Below are positions 12,961 to 28,317 of a stretch of DNA of 64,000 nucleotides, in pieces. The position numbers were made by a program, and so were the translations under genes. The DNA comes from Arenicola marina (Eukaryota; Annelida; Polychaeta; Arenicolidae). Position 1 is the first letter of the stretch, and each line of letters opens with the position of its first letter. Where the stretch lies: positions 28,008,352-28,072,351 of the forward strand of contig OZ025257.1 in NCBI GenBank assembly GCA_964019135.1, in the 5' to 3' direction. Under the pieces are notes generated by a model that ran no database searches, was not told the origin of the DNA, and saw only the letters and a list, made by a program, of their open reading frames with translations.

Positions 12961-14589
12961 GCCTCACTGGCCACCGAGCGACACTGGGGACACGTCTGCC
13001 CTGGCAAACAAACAGACATCATCACTCAGCCTCACTGGCCACCGAGCGACACTGGGGACACGTCTGCCCTGGCAAACAAACAGACAACATCACGCAGCCT
13101 CACTGGCCACCGAGCGACACTGGGGACACGTCGGCCCTGGCAAACAAACAGACAACATCACTCAGCCTCACTGGTCACCGAGCGACACTGGGGACACGTC
13201 TGCCCTGGCAAACAAACAGACATCATCACTCAGCCTCACTGGCCACCGACTGACACTGGGGACACGTCTGCCCTGGCAAACAAACAGACAACATCACTCA
13301 GCCTCACTGGCCACCGAGCGACACTGGGGGCACGTCTGCCCTGGCAAACAAACAGACAACATCACTCAGCCTCACTGGTCACCGAGCGACACTGGGGACA
13401 CGTCTGCCCTGGCAAACAAACAGACAACATCACTCAGCCTCACTGGCCACCGAGCGACACTGGGGACACGTCTGCCCTGGCAAACAAACAGACATCATCA
13501 CTCAGCCTCACTGGCCACCGAGCGACACTGGGGACACGTCTGCCCTGGCAAACAAACAGACAACATCACTCAGCCTCACTGGCCACCGAGCGACACTGGG
13601 GACACGTCGGCCCTGGCAAACAAACAGACAACATCACTCAGCCTCACTGGCCACCGAGCGACACTGGGGACACGTCGGCCCTGGCAAACAAACAGACAAC
13701 ATCACTCAGCCTCACTGGCCACCGAGCGACACTGGGGACACGTCGGCCCTGGCAAACAAACAGACAACATCACTCAGCCTCACTGGTCACCGAGCGACAC
13801 TGGGGACACGTCTGCCCTGGCAAACAAACAGACATCATCACTCAGCCTCACTGGCCACCGAGTGACACTGGGGACACGTCTGCCCTGGCAAACAAACAGA
13901 CAACATCACTCAGCCTCACTGGCCACCGAGCGACACCCGGGGGCACGTCTGCCCTGGCAAACAAACAGACAACATCACTCAGCCTCACTGGTCACCGAGC
14001 GACACTGGGGACACGTCTGCCCTGGCAAACAAACAGACAACATCACTCAGCCTCACTGGCCACCGAGCGACACTGGGGACACGTCTAGCCCTGGCAAACA
14101 AACAGACATCATCACTCAGCCTCACTGGCCACCGAGCGACACTGGGGACACGTCGGCCCTGACAAACAAACAGACAACATCACTCAGCCTCACTGGCCAC
14201 CGAGCGACACTGGGGACACGTCGGCCCTAGCAAACAAACAGACAACATCACTCAGCCTCACTGGCCACCGAGCGACACTGGGGGCACGTCTGCCCTGGCA
14301 AACAAACAGACAACATCACTCAGCCTCACTGGCCACCGAGCGACACTGGGGACACGTCGGCCCTGGCAAACAAACAGACAACATCACTCAGCCTCACTGG
14401 CCACCGAGCGACACTGGGGACACGTCGGCCCTGGCAAACAAACAGACAACATCACTCAGCCTCACTGGCCACCGAGCGACACTGGGGACACGTCGGCCCT
14501 GGCAAACAAACAGACAACATCACTCAGCCTCACTGGCCACCGAGCGACACTGGGGGCACGTCTGCCCTGGCAAACAAACAGACAACATC

Positions 14590-15830
14590 ACTCAGCCTCA
14601 CTGGCCACCGAGCAACACTGGGGGCACGTCTGCCCTGGCAAACAAACAGACAACATCACTCAGCCTCACTGGCCACCGAGCAACACTGGGGGCACGTCTG
14701 CCCTGGCAAACAAACAGACAACATCACTCAGCCTCACTGGCCACCGAGCAACACTGGGGGCACGTCTGCCCTGGCAAACAAACAGACAACATCACTCAGC
14801 CTCACTGGCCACCGAGCAACACTGGGGGCACGTCTGCCCTGGCAAACAAACAGACAACATCACTCAGCCTCACTGGTCACCAAGCGACACTGGGGACACG
14901 TCTGCCCTGGCAAACAGACAACATCACTCAGCCTCACTGGTCACCGAGCGACACTGCGGACACGTCGGCCCTGGCAAACAAACAGACAACATCACTCAGC
15001 CTCACTGGCCACCGAGTGACACTGGGGACACGTCGGCGCTGGCAAACAGACAACATCATTCAGCCTCACTGGTCACCGAGCGACACTGGGGACACGTCAG
15101 CCCTGGCAAACAGACAACATCACTCAGCCTCACTGGTCACCGAGCGACACTGGGGACACGTCGGCCCTGGGAAACAAACAGACAACATCACTCAGCCTCA
15201 CTGGTTACCAAGCGACACTGGGGACACGTCTGCCCTGGCAAACAGACAACATCACTCAGCCTCACTGGTCACCGAGCGACACTGGGGACACGTCGGCCCT
15301 GGGAAACAAACAGACAACATCACTCAGCCTCACTGGCCACCGAGCGACACTGGGGACACGTCGGCCCTGGGAAACAAACAGACAACATCACTCAGCCTCA
15401 CTGGTCACCAAGCGACACTGGGGACACGTCTGCCCTGACAGACAACATCACTCAGCCTCACTGGCCACCGAGCGACACTGGGGACACGTCGGCCCTGGCA
15501 AACAAACAGACAACATCACTCAGCCTCACTGGCCACCGATTGACACTGGGGACACGTCGGCCCTGGCAAACAAACAGACAACATCACTCAGCCTCACTGG
15601 TCACCAAGCGACACTGGGGACACGTCTGCCCTGGCAAACAGACAACATCACTCAGCATCACTGGTCACCGAGCGGCACTGGGGACACGTCTGCCCTGGCA
15701 AACAGACAACATCACTCAGCCTCACTGGTCACCAAGCGACACTGGGGACACGTCTGCCCTGGCTAACAGACAACATTACTCAGCCTCACTGGTCACCGAG
15801 CGACACTGGGGACACGTTGGCCCTGGCAAA
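14590..15830. repeat. Marker block of the 68-bp array, copy 1 of 3
   Basis: A run of five consecutive GCAACACTGGGGGC monomers is followed by 64-bp monomers and rare variants (ACTGCGGACACG, GTCGGCGCTGGC, GGTTACCAAGCG, CACCGATTGACACTGG, CCCTGGCTAACAG). The same order returns at 28318-29560 with a constant offset of 13,728 bases. A shortened version is centred at 22643, offset 7,103. Confidence 0.85.
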
Positions 15831-18800
15831 CAAACAGACAACATCACTCAGCCTCACTGGCCACCGAGCGACACTGGGGACACGTCTGCCCTGGCAAACA
15901 AACAGACAACATCACTCAGCCTCACTGGCCACCGAGCGACACTGGGGACACGTCGGCCCTGGCAAACAAACAGACAACATCACTCAGCCTCACTGGCCAC
16001 CGAGCGACACTGGGGACACGTCGGCCCTGGCAAACAAACAGACAACATCACTCAGCCTCACTGGCCACCGAGCGACACTGGGGACACGTCGGCCCTGGCA
16101 AACAAACAGACAACATCACTCAGCCTCACTGGTCACCGAGCGACACTGGGGACACGTCTGCCCTGGCAAACAAACAGACATCATCACTCAGCCTCACTGG
16201 CCACCGAGTGACACTGGGGACACGTCGGCCCTGGCAAACAAACAGACAACATCACTCAGCCTCACTGGCCACCGAGCGGCACCCGGGGGCACGTCTGCCC
16301 TGGCAAACAAACAGACAACATCACTCAGCCTCACTGGTCACCGAGCGACACTGGGGACACGTCTGCCCTGGCAAACAAACAGACAACATCACTCAGCCTC
16401 ACTGGTCACCGAGCAACACTGGGGACACGTCTGCCCTGGCAAACAGACAGACAACATCACTCAGCCTCACTGGTCACCGAGCAACACTGGGCGCACGTCG
16501 GCCCTGGCAAACAAACAGACAACACTCAGCCTCACTGGCCACCGAGCGACACTGGGGACACGTCGGCCCTGGCAAACAAACAGACAACATCACTCAGCCT
16601 CACTGGTCACCGAGCAACACTGGGGGCACGTCGGCCCTGGCAAACAAACAGACAACATCACTCAGCCTCACTGGCCACCGAGCGACACTGGGGACACGTC
16701 GGCCCTGGCAAACAAACAGAAAACATCACTCAGCCTCACTGGCCACCGAGAGACACTGGGGACACGTCGGCCCTGGCAAACAAACAGACAACATCACTCA
16801 GCCTCACTGGTCACCGAGCAACACTGGGGGCACGTCGGCCCTGGCAAACAAACAGACAACATCACTCAGCCTCACTGGCCACCGAGCGACACTGGGGACA
16901 CGTCGGCCCTGGCAAACAAACAGACAACATCACTCAGCCTCACTGGCCACCGAGCGACACTGGGGGCACGTCTGCCCTGGCAAACAAACAGACAACATCA
17001 CTCAGCCTCACTGGCCACCGAGCGACACTGGGGACACGTCGGCCCTGGCAAACAAACAGACAACATCACTCAGTCTCACTGGCCACCGAGCGACACTGGG
17101 GACACGTCTGCCCTGGGAAACAAACAGACAACATCACTCAGCCTCACTGGTCACCGAGCAACACTGGGGGCACGTCTGCCCTGGCAAACAAACAGACAAC
17201 ATCACTCAGCCTCACTGGCCACCGAGCGACACTGGGGACACGTCGGCCCTGGCAAACAAACAGACAACATCACTCAGCCTCACTGGCCACCGAGCGACAC
17301 TGGGGACACGTCGGCCCTGGCAAACAAACAGACAACATCACTCAGCCTCACTGGCCACCGAGCGACACTGGGGACACGTCGGCCCTGGCAAACAAACAGA
17401 CAACATCACTCAGCCTCACTGGCCACCGAGCGACACTGCGGACACGTCGGCCCTGGCAAACAAACAGACATCACTCAGCCTCACTGGTCACCGAGCGACA
17501 CTGGGGAAACGTCTGCCCTGGCAAACAAACAGACATCATCACTCAGCCTCACTGGCCACCGAGTGACACTGGGGACACGTCTGCCCTGGCAAACAAACAG
17601 ACAACATCACTCAGCCTCACTGGCCACCGAGCGACACTGGGGGCACGTCTGCCCTGGCAAACAAACAGACAACATCACTCAGCCTCACTGGTCACCGAGC
17701 GACACTGGGGACACGTCTGCCCTGGCAAACAAACAGACAACATCACTCAGCCTCACTGGCCACCGAGCGACACTGGGGACACGTCTGCCCTGGCAAACAA
17801 ACAGACATCATCACTCAGCCTCACTGGCCACCGAGCGACACTGGGGACACGTCTGCCCTGGCAAACAAACAGACAACATCACTCAGCCTCACTGGCCACC
17901 GAGCGACACTGGGGACACGTCGGCCCTGGCAAACAAACAGACAACATCACTCAGCCTCACTGGTCACCGAGCGACACTGGGGACACGTCTGCCCTGGCAA
18001 ACAAACAGACATCATCACTCAGCCTCACTGGCCACCGAGTGACACTGGGGACACGTCTGCCCTGGCAAACAAACAGACAACATCACTCAGCCTCACTGGC
18101 CACCGAGCGACACTGGGGGCACGTCTGCCCTGGCAAACAAACAGACAACATCACTCAGCCTCACTGGTCACCGAGCGACACTGGGGACACGTCTGCCCTG
18201 GCAAACAAACAGACAACATCACTCAGCCTCACTGGCCACCGAGCGACACTGGGGACACGTCTGCCCTGGCAAACAAACAGACATCATCACTCAGCCTCAC
18301 TGGCCACCGAGCGACACTGGGGACACGTCTGCCCTGGCAAACAAACAGACAACATCACTCAGCCTCACTGGCCACCGAGCGACACTGGGGACACGTCGGC
18401 CCTGGCAAACAAACAGACAACATCACTCAGCCTCACTGGCCACCGAGCGACACTGGGGACACGTCGGCCCTGGCAAACAAACAGACAACATCACTCAGCC
18501 TCACTGGCCACCGAGCGACACTGGGGACACGTCGGCCCTGGCAAACAAACAGACAACATCACTCAGCCTCACTGGTCACCGAGCGACACTGGGGACACGT
18601 CTGCCCTGGCAAACAAACAGACATCATCACTCAGCCTCACTGGCCACCGAGTGACACTGGGGACACGTCTGCCCTGGCAAACAAACAGACAACATCACTC
18701 AGCCTCACTGGCCACCGAGCGACACCCGGGGGCACGTCTGCCCTGGCAAACAAACAGACAACATCACTCAGCCTCACTGGTCACCGAGCGACACTGGGGA

Positions 18801-21800
18801 CACGTCTGCCCTGGCAAACAAACAGACAACATCACTCAGCCTCACTGGCCACCGAGCGACACTGGGGACACGTCTGCCCTGGCAAACAAACAGACATCAT
18901 CACTCAGCCTCACTGGCCACCGAGCGACACTGGGGACACGTCGGCCCTGACAAACAAACAGACAACATCACTCAGCCTCACTGGCCACCGAGCGACACTG
19001 GGGACACGTCGGCCCTGGCAAACAAACAGACAACATCACTCAGCCTCACTGGCCACCGAGCGACACTGGGGGCACGTCTGCCCTGGCAAACAAACAGACA
19101 ACATCACTCAGCCTCACTGGCCACCGAGCGACACTGGGGACACGTCGGCCCTGGCAAACAAACAGACAACATCACTCAGCCTCACTGGCCACCGAGCGAC
19201 ACTGGGGGCACGTCTGCCCTGGCAAACAAACAGACAACATCACTCAGCCTCACTGGCCACCGAGCGACACTGGGGACACGTCGGCCCTGGCAAACAAACA
19301 GACAACATCACTCAGCCTCACTGGCCACCGAGCGACACTGGGGACACGTCGGCCCTGGCAAACAAACAGACAACATCACTCAGCCTCACTGGCCACCGAG
19401 CGACACTGGGGGCACGTCTGCTCTGGCAAACAAACAGACAACATCACTCAGCCTCACTGGCCACCGAGCGACACTGGGGACACGTCGGCCCTGGCAAACA
19501 AACAGACAACATCACTCAGTCTCACTGGCCACCGAGCGACACTGGGGACACGTCTGCCCTGGGAAACAAACAGACAACATCACTCAGCCTCACTGGTCAC
19601 CGAGCAACACTGGGGGCACGTCTGCCCTGGCAAACAAACAGACAACATCACTCAGCCTCACTGGCCACCGAGCGACACTGGGGACACGTCGGCCCTGGCA
19701 AACAAACAGACAACATCACTCAGCCTCACTGGCCACCGAGCGACACTGGGGACACGTCGGCCCTGGCAAACAAACAGACAACATCACTCAGCCTCACTGG
19801 CCACCGAGCGACACTGGGGACACGTCGGCCCTGGCAAACAAACAGACAACATCACTCAGCCTCACTGGCCACCGAGCGACACTGGGGACACGTCGGCCCT
19901 GGCAAACAAACAGACATCACTCAGCCTCACTGGTCACCGAGCGACACTGGGGACACGTCTGCCCTGGCAAACAAACAGACATCATCACTCAGCCTCACTG
20001 GCCACCGAGTGACACTGGGGACACGTCTGCCCTGGCAAACAAACAGACAACATCACTCAGCCTCACTGGCCACCGAGCGACACTGGGGGCACGTCTGCCC
20101 TGGCAAACAAACAGACAACATCACTCAGCCTCACTGGTCACCGAGCGACACTGGGGACACGTCTGCCCTGGCAAACAAACAGACAACATCACTCAGCCTC
20201 ACTGGCCACCGAGCGACACTGGGGACACGTCTGCCCTGGCAAACAAACAGACATCATCACTCAGCCTCACTGGCCACCGAGCGACACTGGGGACACGTCT
20301 GCCCTGGCAAACAAACAGACAACATCACTCAGCCTCACTGGCCACCGAGCGACACTGGGGACACGTCGGCCCTGGCAAACAAACAGACAACATCACTCAG
20401 CCTCACTGGTCACCGAGCGACACTGGGGACACGTCTGCCCTGGCAAACAAACAGACATCATCACTCAGCCTCACTGGCCACCGAGTGACACTGGGGACAC
20501 GTCTGCCCTGGCAAACAAACAGACAACATCACTCAGCCTCACTGGCCACCGAGCGACACTGGGGGCACGTCTGCCCTGGCAAACAAACAGACAACATCAC
20601 TCAGCCTCACTGGGCACCGAGCGACACTGGGGACACGTCTGCCCTGGCAAACAAACAGACAACATCACTCAGCCTCACTGGCCACCGAGCGACACTGGGG
20701 ACACGTCTGCCCTGGCAAACAAACAGACATCATCACTCAGCCTCACTGGCCACCGAGCGACACTGGGGACACGTCTGCCCTGGCAAACAAACAGACAACA
20801 TCACTCAGCCTCACTGGCCACCGAGCGACACTGGGGACACGTCGGCCCTGGCAAACAAACAGACAACATCACTCAGCCTCACTGGCCACCGAGCGACACT
20901 GGGGACACGTCGGCCCTGGCAAACAAACAGACAACATCACTCAGCCTCACTGGCCACCGAGCGACACTGGGGACACGTCGGCCCTGGCAAACAAACAGAC
21001 AACATCACTCAGCCTCACTGGTCACCGAGCGACACTGGGGACACGTCTGCCCTGGCAAACAAACAGACATCATCACTCAGCCTCACTGGCCACCGAGTGA
21101 CACTGGGAACACGTCTGCCCTGGCAAACAAACAGACAACATCACTCAGCCTCACTGGCCACCGAGCGACACCCGGGGGCACGTCTGCCCTGGCAAACAAA
21201 CAGACAACATCACTCAGCCTCACTGGTCACCGAGCGACACTGGGGACACGTCTGCCCTGGCAAACAAACAGACAACATCACTCAGCCTCACTGGCCAACG
21301 AGCGACACTGGGGACACGTCTGCCCTGGCAAACAAACAGACATCATCACTCAGCCTCACTGGCCACCGAGCGACACTGGGGACACGTCGGCCCTGACAAA
21401 CAAACAGACAACATCACTCAGCCTCACTGGCCACCGAGCGACACTGGGGACACGTCGGCCCTGGCAAACAAACAGACATCACTCAGCCTCACTGGCCACC
21501 GAGCGACACTGGGGGCACGTCTGCCCTGGCAAACAAACAGACAACATCACTCAGCCTCACTGGCCACCGAGCGACACTGGGGACACGTCGGCCCTGGCAA
21601 ACAAACAGACAACATCACTCAGCCTCACTGGCCACCGAGCGACACTGGGGGCACGTCTGCCCTGGCAAACAAACAGACAACATCACTCAGCCTCACTGGC
21701 CACCGAGCGACACTGGGGACACGTCGGCCCTGGCAAACAAACAGACAACATCACTCAGCCTCACTGGCCACCGAGCGACACTGGGGGCACGTCTGCCCTG

Positions 21801-22359
21801 GCAAACAAACAGACAACATCACTCAGCCTCACTGGCCACCGAGCGACACTGGGGACACGTCGGCCCTGGCAAACAAACAGACAACATCACTCAGCCTCAC
21901 TGGCCACCGAGCAACACTGGGGGCACGTCTGCCCTGGCAAACAAACAGACAACATCACTCAGCCTCACTGGCCACCGAGCGACACTGGGGACACGTCTGC
22001 CCTGGCCAACAAACAGACAACATCACTCAGCCTCACTGGCCACCGAGCGACACTGGGGGCACGTCTGCCCTGGCAAACAAACAGACAACATCACTCAGCC
22101 TCACTGGCCACCGAGCGACACTGGGGACACGTCGGCCCTGGCAAACAAACAGACAACATCACTCAGCCTCACTGGCCACCGAGCGACACTGGGGGCACGT
22201 CTGCCCTGGCAAACAAACAGACAACATCACTCAGCCTCACTGGCCACCGAGCGACACTGGGGACACGTCGGCCCTGGCAAACAAACAGACAACATCACTC
22301 AGCCTCACTGGCCACCGAGCGACACTGGGGGCACGTCTGCCCTGGCAAACATACAGACA

Positions 22360-22950
22360 ACATCACTCAGCCTCACTGGTCACCAAGCGACACTGGGGAC
22401 ACGTCTGCCCTGACAGGCAACATCACTCAGCCTCACTGGCCACCGAGCGACACTGGGGACACGTCGGCCCTGGCAAACAAACAGACAACATCACTCAGCC
22501 TCACTGGTCACCAAGCGACACTGGGGACACGTCTGCCCTGACAGACAACATCACTCAGCCTCACTGGCCACCGAGCGACACTGGGGACACGTCGGCCCTG
22601 GCAAACAAACAGACAACATCACTCAGCCTCACTGGCCACCGATTGACACTGGGGACACGTCGGCCCTGGCAAACAAACAGACAACATCACTCAGCCTCAC
22701 TGGTCACCAAGCGACACTGGGGACACGTCTGCCCTGGCAAACAGACAACATCACTCAGCATCACTGGTAACCGAGCGGCACTGGGGACACGTCTGCCCTG
22801 GCAAACAGACAACATCACTCAGCCTCACTGGTCACCAAGCGACACTGGGGACACGTCTGCCCTGGCTAACAGACAACATTACTCAGCCTCACTGGTCACC
22901 GAGCGACACTGGGGACACGTTGGCCCTGGCAAACAAACAGACAACATCAC
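22360..22950. repeat. Marker block of the 68-bp array, copy 2 of 3 (shortened)
   Basis: It carries the CACCGATTGACACTGG, GCATCACTGGTAACCGAG and CCCTGGCTAACAG variants in the same order as at 15540 and 29268. It lacks the five-monomer GCAACACTGG run and the GTCGGCGCTGG portion, and has its own CCCTGACAGGCAAC variant. It lies between the two full copies. Confidence 0.8.
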
Positions 22951-25900
22951 TCAGCCTCACTGGCCACCGAGCGACACTGGGGACACGTCTGCCCTGGCAA
23001 ACAAACAGACAACATCACTCAGCCTCACTGGCCACCGAGCGACACTGGGGACACGTCGGCCCTGGCAAACAAACAGACAACATCACTCAGCCTCACTGGC
23101 CACCGAGCGACACTGGGGACACGTCTGCCCTGGCAAACAAACAGACAACATCACTCAGCCTCACTGGCCACCGAGCGACACTGGGGACACGTCGGCCCTG
23201 GCAAACAAACAGACAACATCACTCAGCCTCACTGGTCACCGAGCGACACTGGGGACACGTCTGCCCTGGCAAACAAACAGACATCATCACTCAGCCTCAC
23301 TGGCCACCGAGTGACACTGGGGACACGTCGGCCCTGGCAAACAAACAGACAACATCACTCAGCCTCACTGGCCACCGAGCGGCACCCGGGGGCACGTCTG
23401 CCCTGGCAAACAAACAGACAACATCACTCAGCCTCACTGGTCACCGAGCGACACTGGGGACACGTCTGCCCTGGCAAACAAACAGACAACATCACTCAGC
23501 CTCACTGGTCACCGAGCAACACTGGGGACACGTCTGCCCTGGCAAACAGACAGACAACATCACTCAGCCTCACTGGTCACCGAGCAACACTGGGGGCACG
23601 TCGGCCCTGGCAAACAAACAGACAACACTCAGCCTCACTGGCCACCGAGCGACACTGGGGACACGTCGGCCCTGGCAAACAAACAGACAACATCACTCAG
23701 CCTCACTGGTCACCGAGCAACACTGGGGGCACGTCGGCCCTGGCAAACAAACAGACAACATCACTCAGCCTCACTGGCCACCGAGCGACACTGGGGACAC
23801 GTCGGCCCTGGCAAACAAACAGACAACATCACTCAGCCTCACTGGCCACCGAGCGACACTGGGGACACGTCGGCCCTGGCAAACAAACAGACAACATCAC
23901 TCAGCCTCACTGGCCACCGAGCGACACTGGGGACACGTCGGCCCTGGCAAACAAACAGACAACATCACTCAGCCTCACTGGTCACCGAGCAACACTGGGG
24001 GCACGTCGGCCCTGGCAAACAAACAGACAACATCACTCAGCCTCACTGGCCACCGAGCGACACTGGGGACACGTCGGCCCTGGCAAACAAACAGACAACA
24101 TCACTCAGCCTCACTGGCCACCGAGCGACACTGGGGGCACGTCTGCCCTGGCAAACAAACAGACAACATCACTCAGCCTCACTGGCCACCGAGCGACACT
24201 GGGGACACGTCGGCCCTGGCAAACAAACAGACAACATCACTCAGTCTCACTGGCCACCGAGCGACACTGGGGACACGTCTGCCCTGGGAAACAAACAGAC
24301 AACATCACTCAGCCTCACTGGTCACCGAGCAACACTGGGGGCACGTCTGCCCTGGCAAACAAACAGACAACATCACTCAGCCTCACTGGCCACCGAGCGA
24401 CACTGGGGACACGTCGGCCCTGGCAAACAAACAGACAACATCACTCAGCCTCACTGGCCACCGAGCGACACTGGGGACACGTCGGCCCTGGCAAACAAAC
24501 AGACAACATCACTCAGCCTCACTGGCCACCGAGCGACACTGGGGACACGTCGGCCCTGGCAAACAAACAGACAACATCACTCAGCCTCACTGGCCACCGA
24601 GCGACACTGTGGACACGTCGGCCCTGGCAAACAAACAGACATCACTCAGCCTCACTGGTCACCGAGCGACACTGGGGAAACGTCTGCCCTGGCAAACAAA
24701 CAGACATCATCACTCAGCCTCACTGGCCACCGAGTGACACTGGGGACACGTCTGCCCTGGCAAACAAACAGACAACATCACTCAGCCTCACTGGCCACCG
24801 AGCGACACTGGGGGCACGTCTGCCCTGGCAAACAAACAGACAACATCACTCAGCCTCACTGGTCACCGAGCGACACTGGGGACACGTCTGCCCTGGCAAA
24901 CAAACAGACAACATCACTCAGCCTCACTGGCCACCGAGCGACACTGGGGACACGTCTGCCCTGGCAAACAAACAGACATCATCACTCAGCCTCACTGGCC
25001 ACCGAGCGACACTGGGGACACGTCTGCCCTGGCAAACAAACAGACAACATCACTCAGCCTCACTGGCCACCGAGCGACACTGGGGACACGTCGGCCCTGG
25101 CAAACAAACAGACAACATCACTCAGCCTCACTGGTCACCGAGCGACACTGGGGACACGTCTGCCCTGGCAAACAAACAGACATCATCACTCAGCCTCACT
25201 GGCCACCGAGTGACACTGGGGACACGTCTGCCCTGGCAAACAAACAGACAACATCACTCAGCCTCACTGGCCACCGAGCGACACTGGGGGCACGTCTGCC
25301 CTGGCAAACAAACAGACAACATCACTCAGCCTCACTGGTCACCGAGCGACACTGGGGACACGTCTGCCCTGGCAAACAAACAGACAACATCACTCAGCCT
25401 CACTGGCCACCGAGCGACACTGGGGACACGTCTGCCCTGGCAAACAAACAGACATCATCACTCAGCCTCACTGGCCACCGAGCGACACTGGGGACACGTC
25501 TGCCCTGGCAAACAAACAGACAACATCACTCAGCCTCACTGGCCACCGAGCGACACTGGGGACACGTCGGCCCTGGCAAACAAACAGACAACATCACTCA
25601 GCCTCACTGGCCACCGAGCGACACTGGGGACACGTCGGCCCTGGCAAACAAACAGACAACATCACTCAGCCTCACTGGTCACCGAGCGACACTGGGGACA
25701 CGTCTGCCCTGGCAAACAAACAGACAACATCACTCAGCCTCACTGGCCACCGAGCGACACTGGGGACACGTCTGCCCTGGCAAACAAACAGACATCATCA
25801 CTCAGCCTCACTGGCCACCGAGCGACACTGGGGACACGTCTGCCCTGGCAAACAAACAGACAACATCACTCAGCCTCACTGGCCACCGAGCGACACTGGG

Positions 25901-28317
25901 GACACGTCGGCCCTGGCAAACAAACAGACAACATCACTCAGCCTCACTGGCCACCGAGCGACACTGGGGACACGTCGGCCCTGGCAAACAAACAGACAAC
26001 ATCACTCAGCCTCACTGGCCACCGAGCGACACTGGGGACACGTCGGCCCTGGCAAACAAACAGACAACATCACTCAGCCTCACTGGTCACCGAGCGACAC
26101 TGGGGACACGTCTGCCCTGGCAAACAAACAGACATTATCACTCAGCCTCACTGGCCACCGAGTGACACTGGGGACACGTCTGCCCTGGCAAACAAACAGA
26201 CAACATCACTCAGCCTCACTGGCCACCGAGCGACACCCGGGGGCACGTCTGCCCTGGCAAACAAACAGACAACATCACTCAGCCTCACTGGTCACCGAGC
26301 GACACTGGGGACACGTCTGCCCTGGCAAACAAACAGACAACATCACTCAGCCTCACTGGCCACCGAGCGACACTGGGGACACGTCTGCCCTGGCAAACAA
26401 ACAGACAACATCACTCAGCCTCACTGGCCACCGAGCGACACTGGGGACACGTCGGCCCTGGCAAACAAACAGACAACATCACTCAGCCTCACTGGTCACC
26501 GAGCGACACTGGGGACACGTCTGCCCTGGCAAACAAACAGACATTATCACTCAGCCTCACTGGCCACCGAGTGACACTGGGGACACGTCTGCCCTGGCAA
26601 ACAAACAGACAACATCACTCAGCCTCACTGGCCACCGAGCGACACCCGGGGGCACGTCTGCCCTGGCAAACAAACAGACAACATCACTCAGCCTCACTGG
26701 TCACCGAGCGACACTGGGGACACGTCTGCCCTGGCAAACAAACAGACAACATCACTCAGCCTCACTGGCCACCGAGCGACACTGGGGACACGTCTGCCCT
26801 GGCAAACAAACAGACATCATCACTCAGCCTCACTGGCCACCGAGCGACACTGGGGACACGTCGGCCCTGACAAACAAACAGACAACATCACTCAGCCTCA
26901 CTGGCCACCGAGCGACACTGGGGACACGTCGGCCCTGGCAAACAAACAGACAACATCACTCAGCCTCACTGGCCACCGAGCGACACTGGGGGCACGTCTG
27001 CCCTGGCAAACAAACAGACAACATCACTCAGCCTCACTGGCCACCGAGCGACACTGGGGACACGTCGGCCCTGGCAAACAAACAGACAACATCACTCAGC
27101 CTCACTGGCCACCGAGCGACACTGGGGGCACGTCTGCCCTGGCAAACAAACAGACAACATCACTCAGCCTCACTGGCCACCGAGCGACACTGGGGACACG
27201 TCGGCCCTGGCAAACAAACAGACAACATCACTCAGCCTCACTGGTCACCGGGCGACACTGGGGACACGTCTGCCCTGGCAAACAAACAGACAACATCACT
27301 CAGCCTCACTGGCCACCGAGCGACACTGGGGACACGTCGGCCCTGACAAACAAACAGACAACATCACTCAGCCTCACTGGCCACCGAGCGACACTGGGGA
27401 CACGTCGGCCCTGGCAAACAAACAGACAACATCACTCAGCCTCACTGGCCACCGAGCGACACTGGGGGCACGTCTGCCCTGGCAAACAAACAGACAACAT
27501 CACTCAGCCTCACTGGCCACCGAGCGACACTGGGGACACGTCGGCCCTGGCAAACAAACAGACAACATCACTCAGCCTCACTGGCCACCGAGCGACACTG
27601 GGGGCACGTCTGCCCTGGCAAACAAACAGACAACATCACTCAGCCTCACTGGCCACCGAGCGACACTGGGGACACGTCGGCCCTGGCAAACAAACAGACA
27701 ACATCACTCAGCCTCACTGGCCACCGAGCGACACTGGGGGCACGTCTGCCCTGGCAAACAAACAGACAACATCACTCAGCCTCACTGGCCACCGAGCGAC
27801 ACTGGGGACACGTCGGCCCTGGCAAACAAACAGACAACATCACTCAGCCTTACTGGCCACCGAGCAACACTGGGGGCACGTCTGCCCTGGCAAACAAACA
27901 GACAACATCACTCAGCCTCACTGGCCACCGAGCGACACTGGGGACACGTCTGCCCTGGCTAACAAACAGACAACATCACTCAGCCTCACTGGCCACCGAG
28001 CGACACTGGGGGCACGTCTGCCCTGGCAAACAAACAGACAACATCACTCAGCCTCACTGGCCACCGAGCGACACTGGGGACACGTCGGCCCTGGCAAACA
28101 AACAGACAACATCACTCAGCCTCACTGGCCACCGAGCGACACTGGGGGCACGTCTGCCCTGGCAAACAAACAGACAACATCACTCAGCCTCACTGGCCAC
28201 CGAGCGACACTGGGGACACGTCGGCCCTGGCAAACAAACAGACAACATCACTCAGCCTCACTGGCCACCGAGCAACACTGGGGGCACGTCTGCCCTGGCA
28301 AACAAACAGACAACATC

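Noticed and set aside
10763-14230. 1,155-codon open frame, and dozens of similar ones in 6601-41083
   Set aside because: They are the 68-bp satellite read in three frames. The consensus has no ATG, the periodicity is not codon-based, and frames overlap one another on the same strand.
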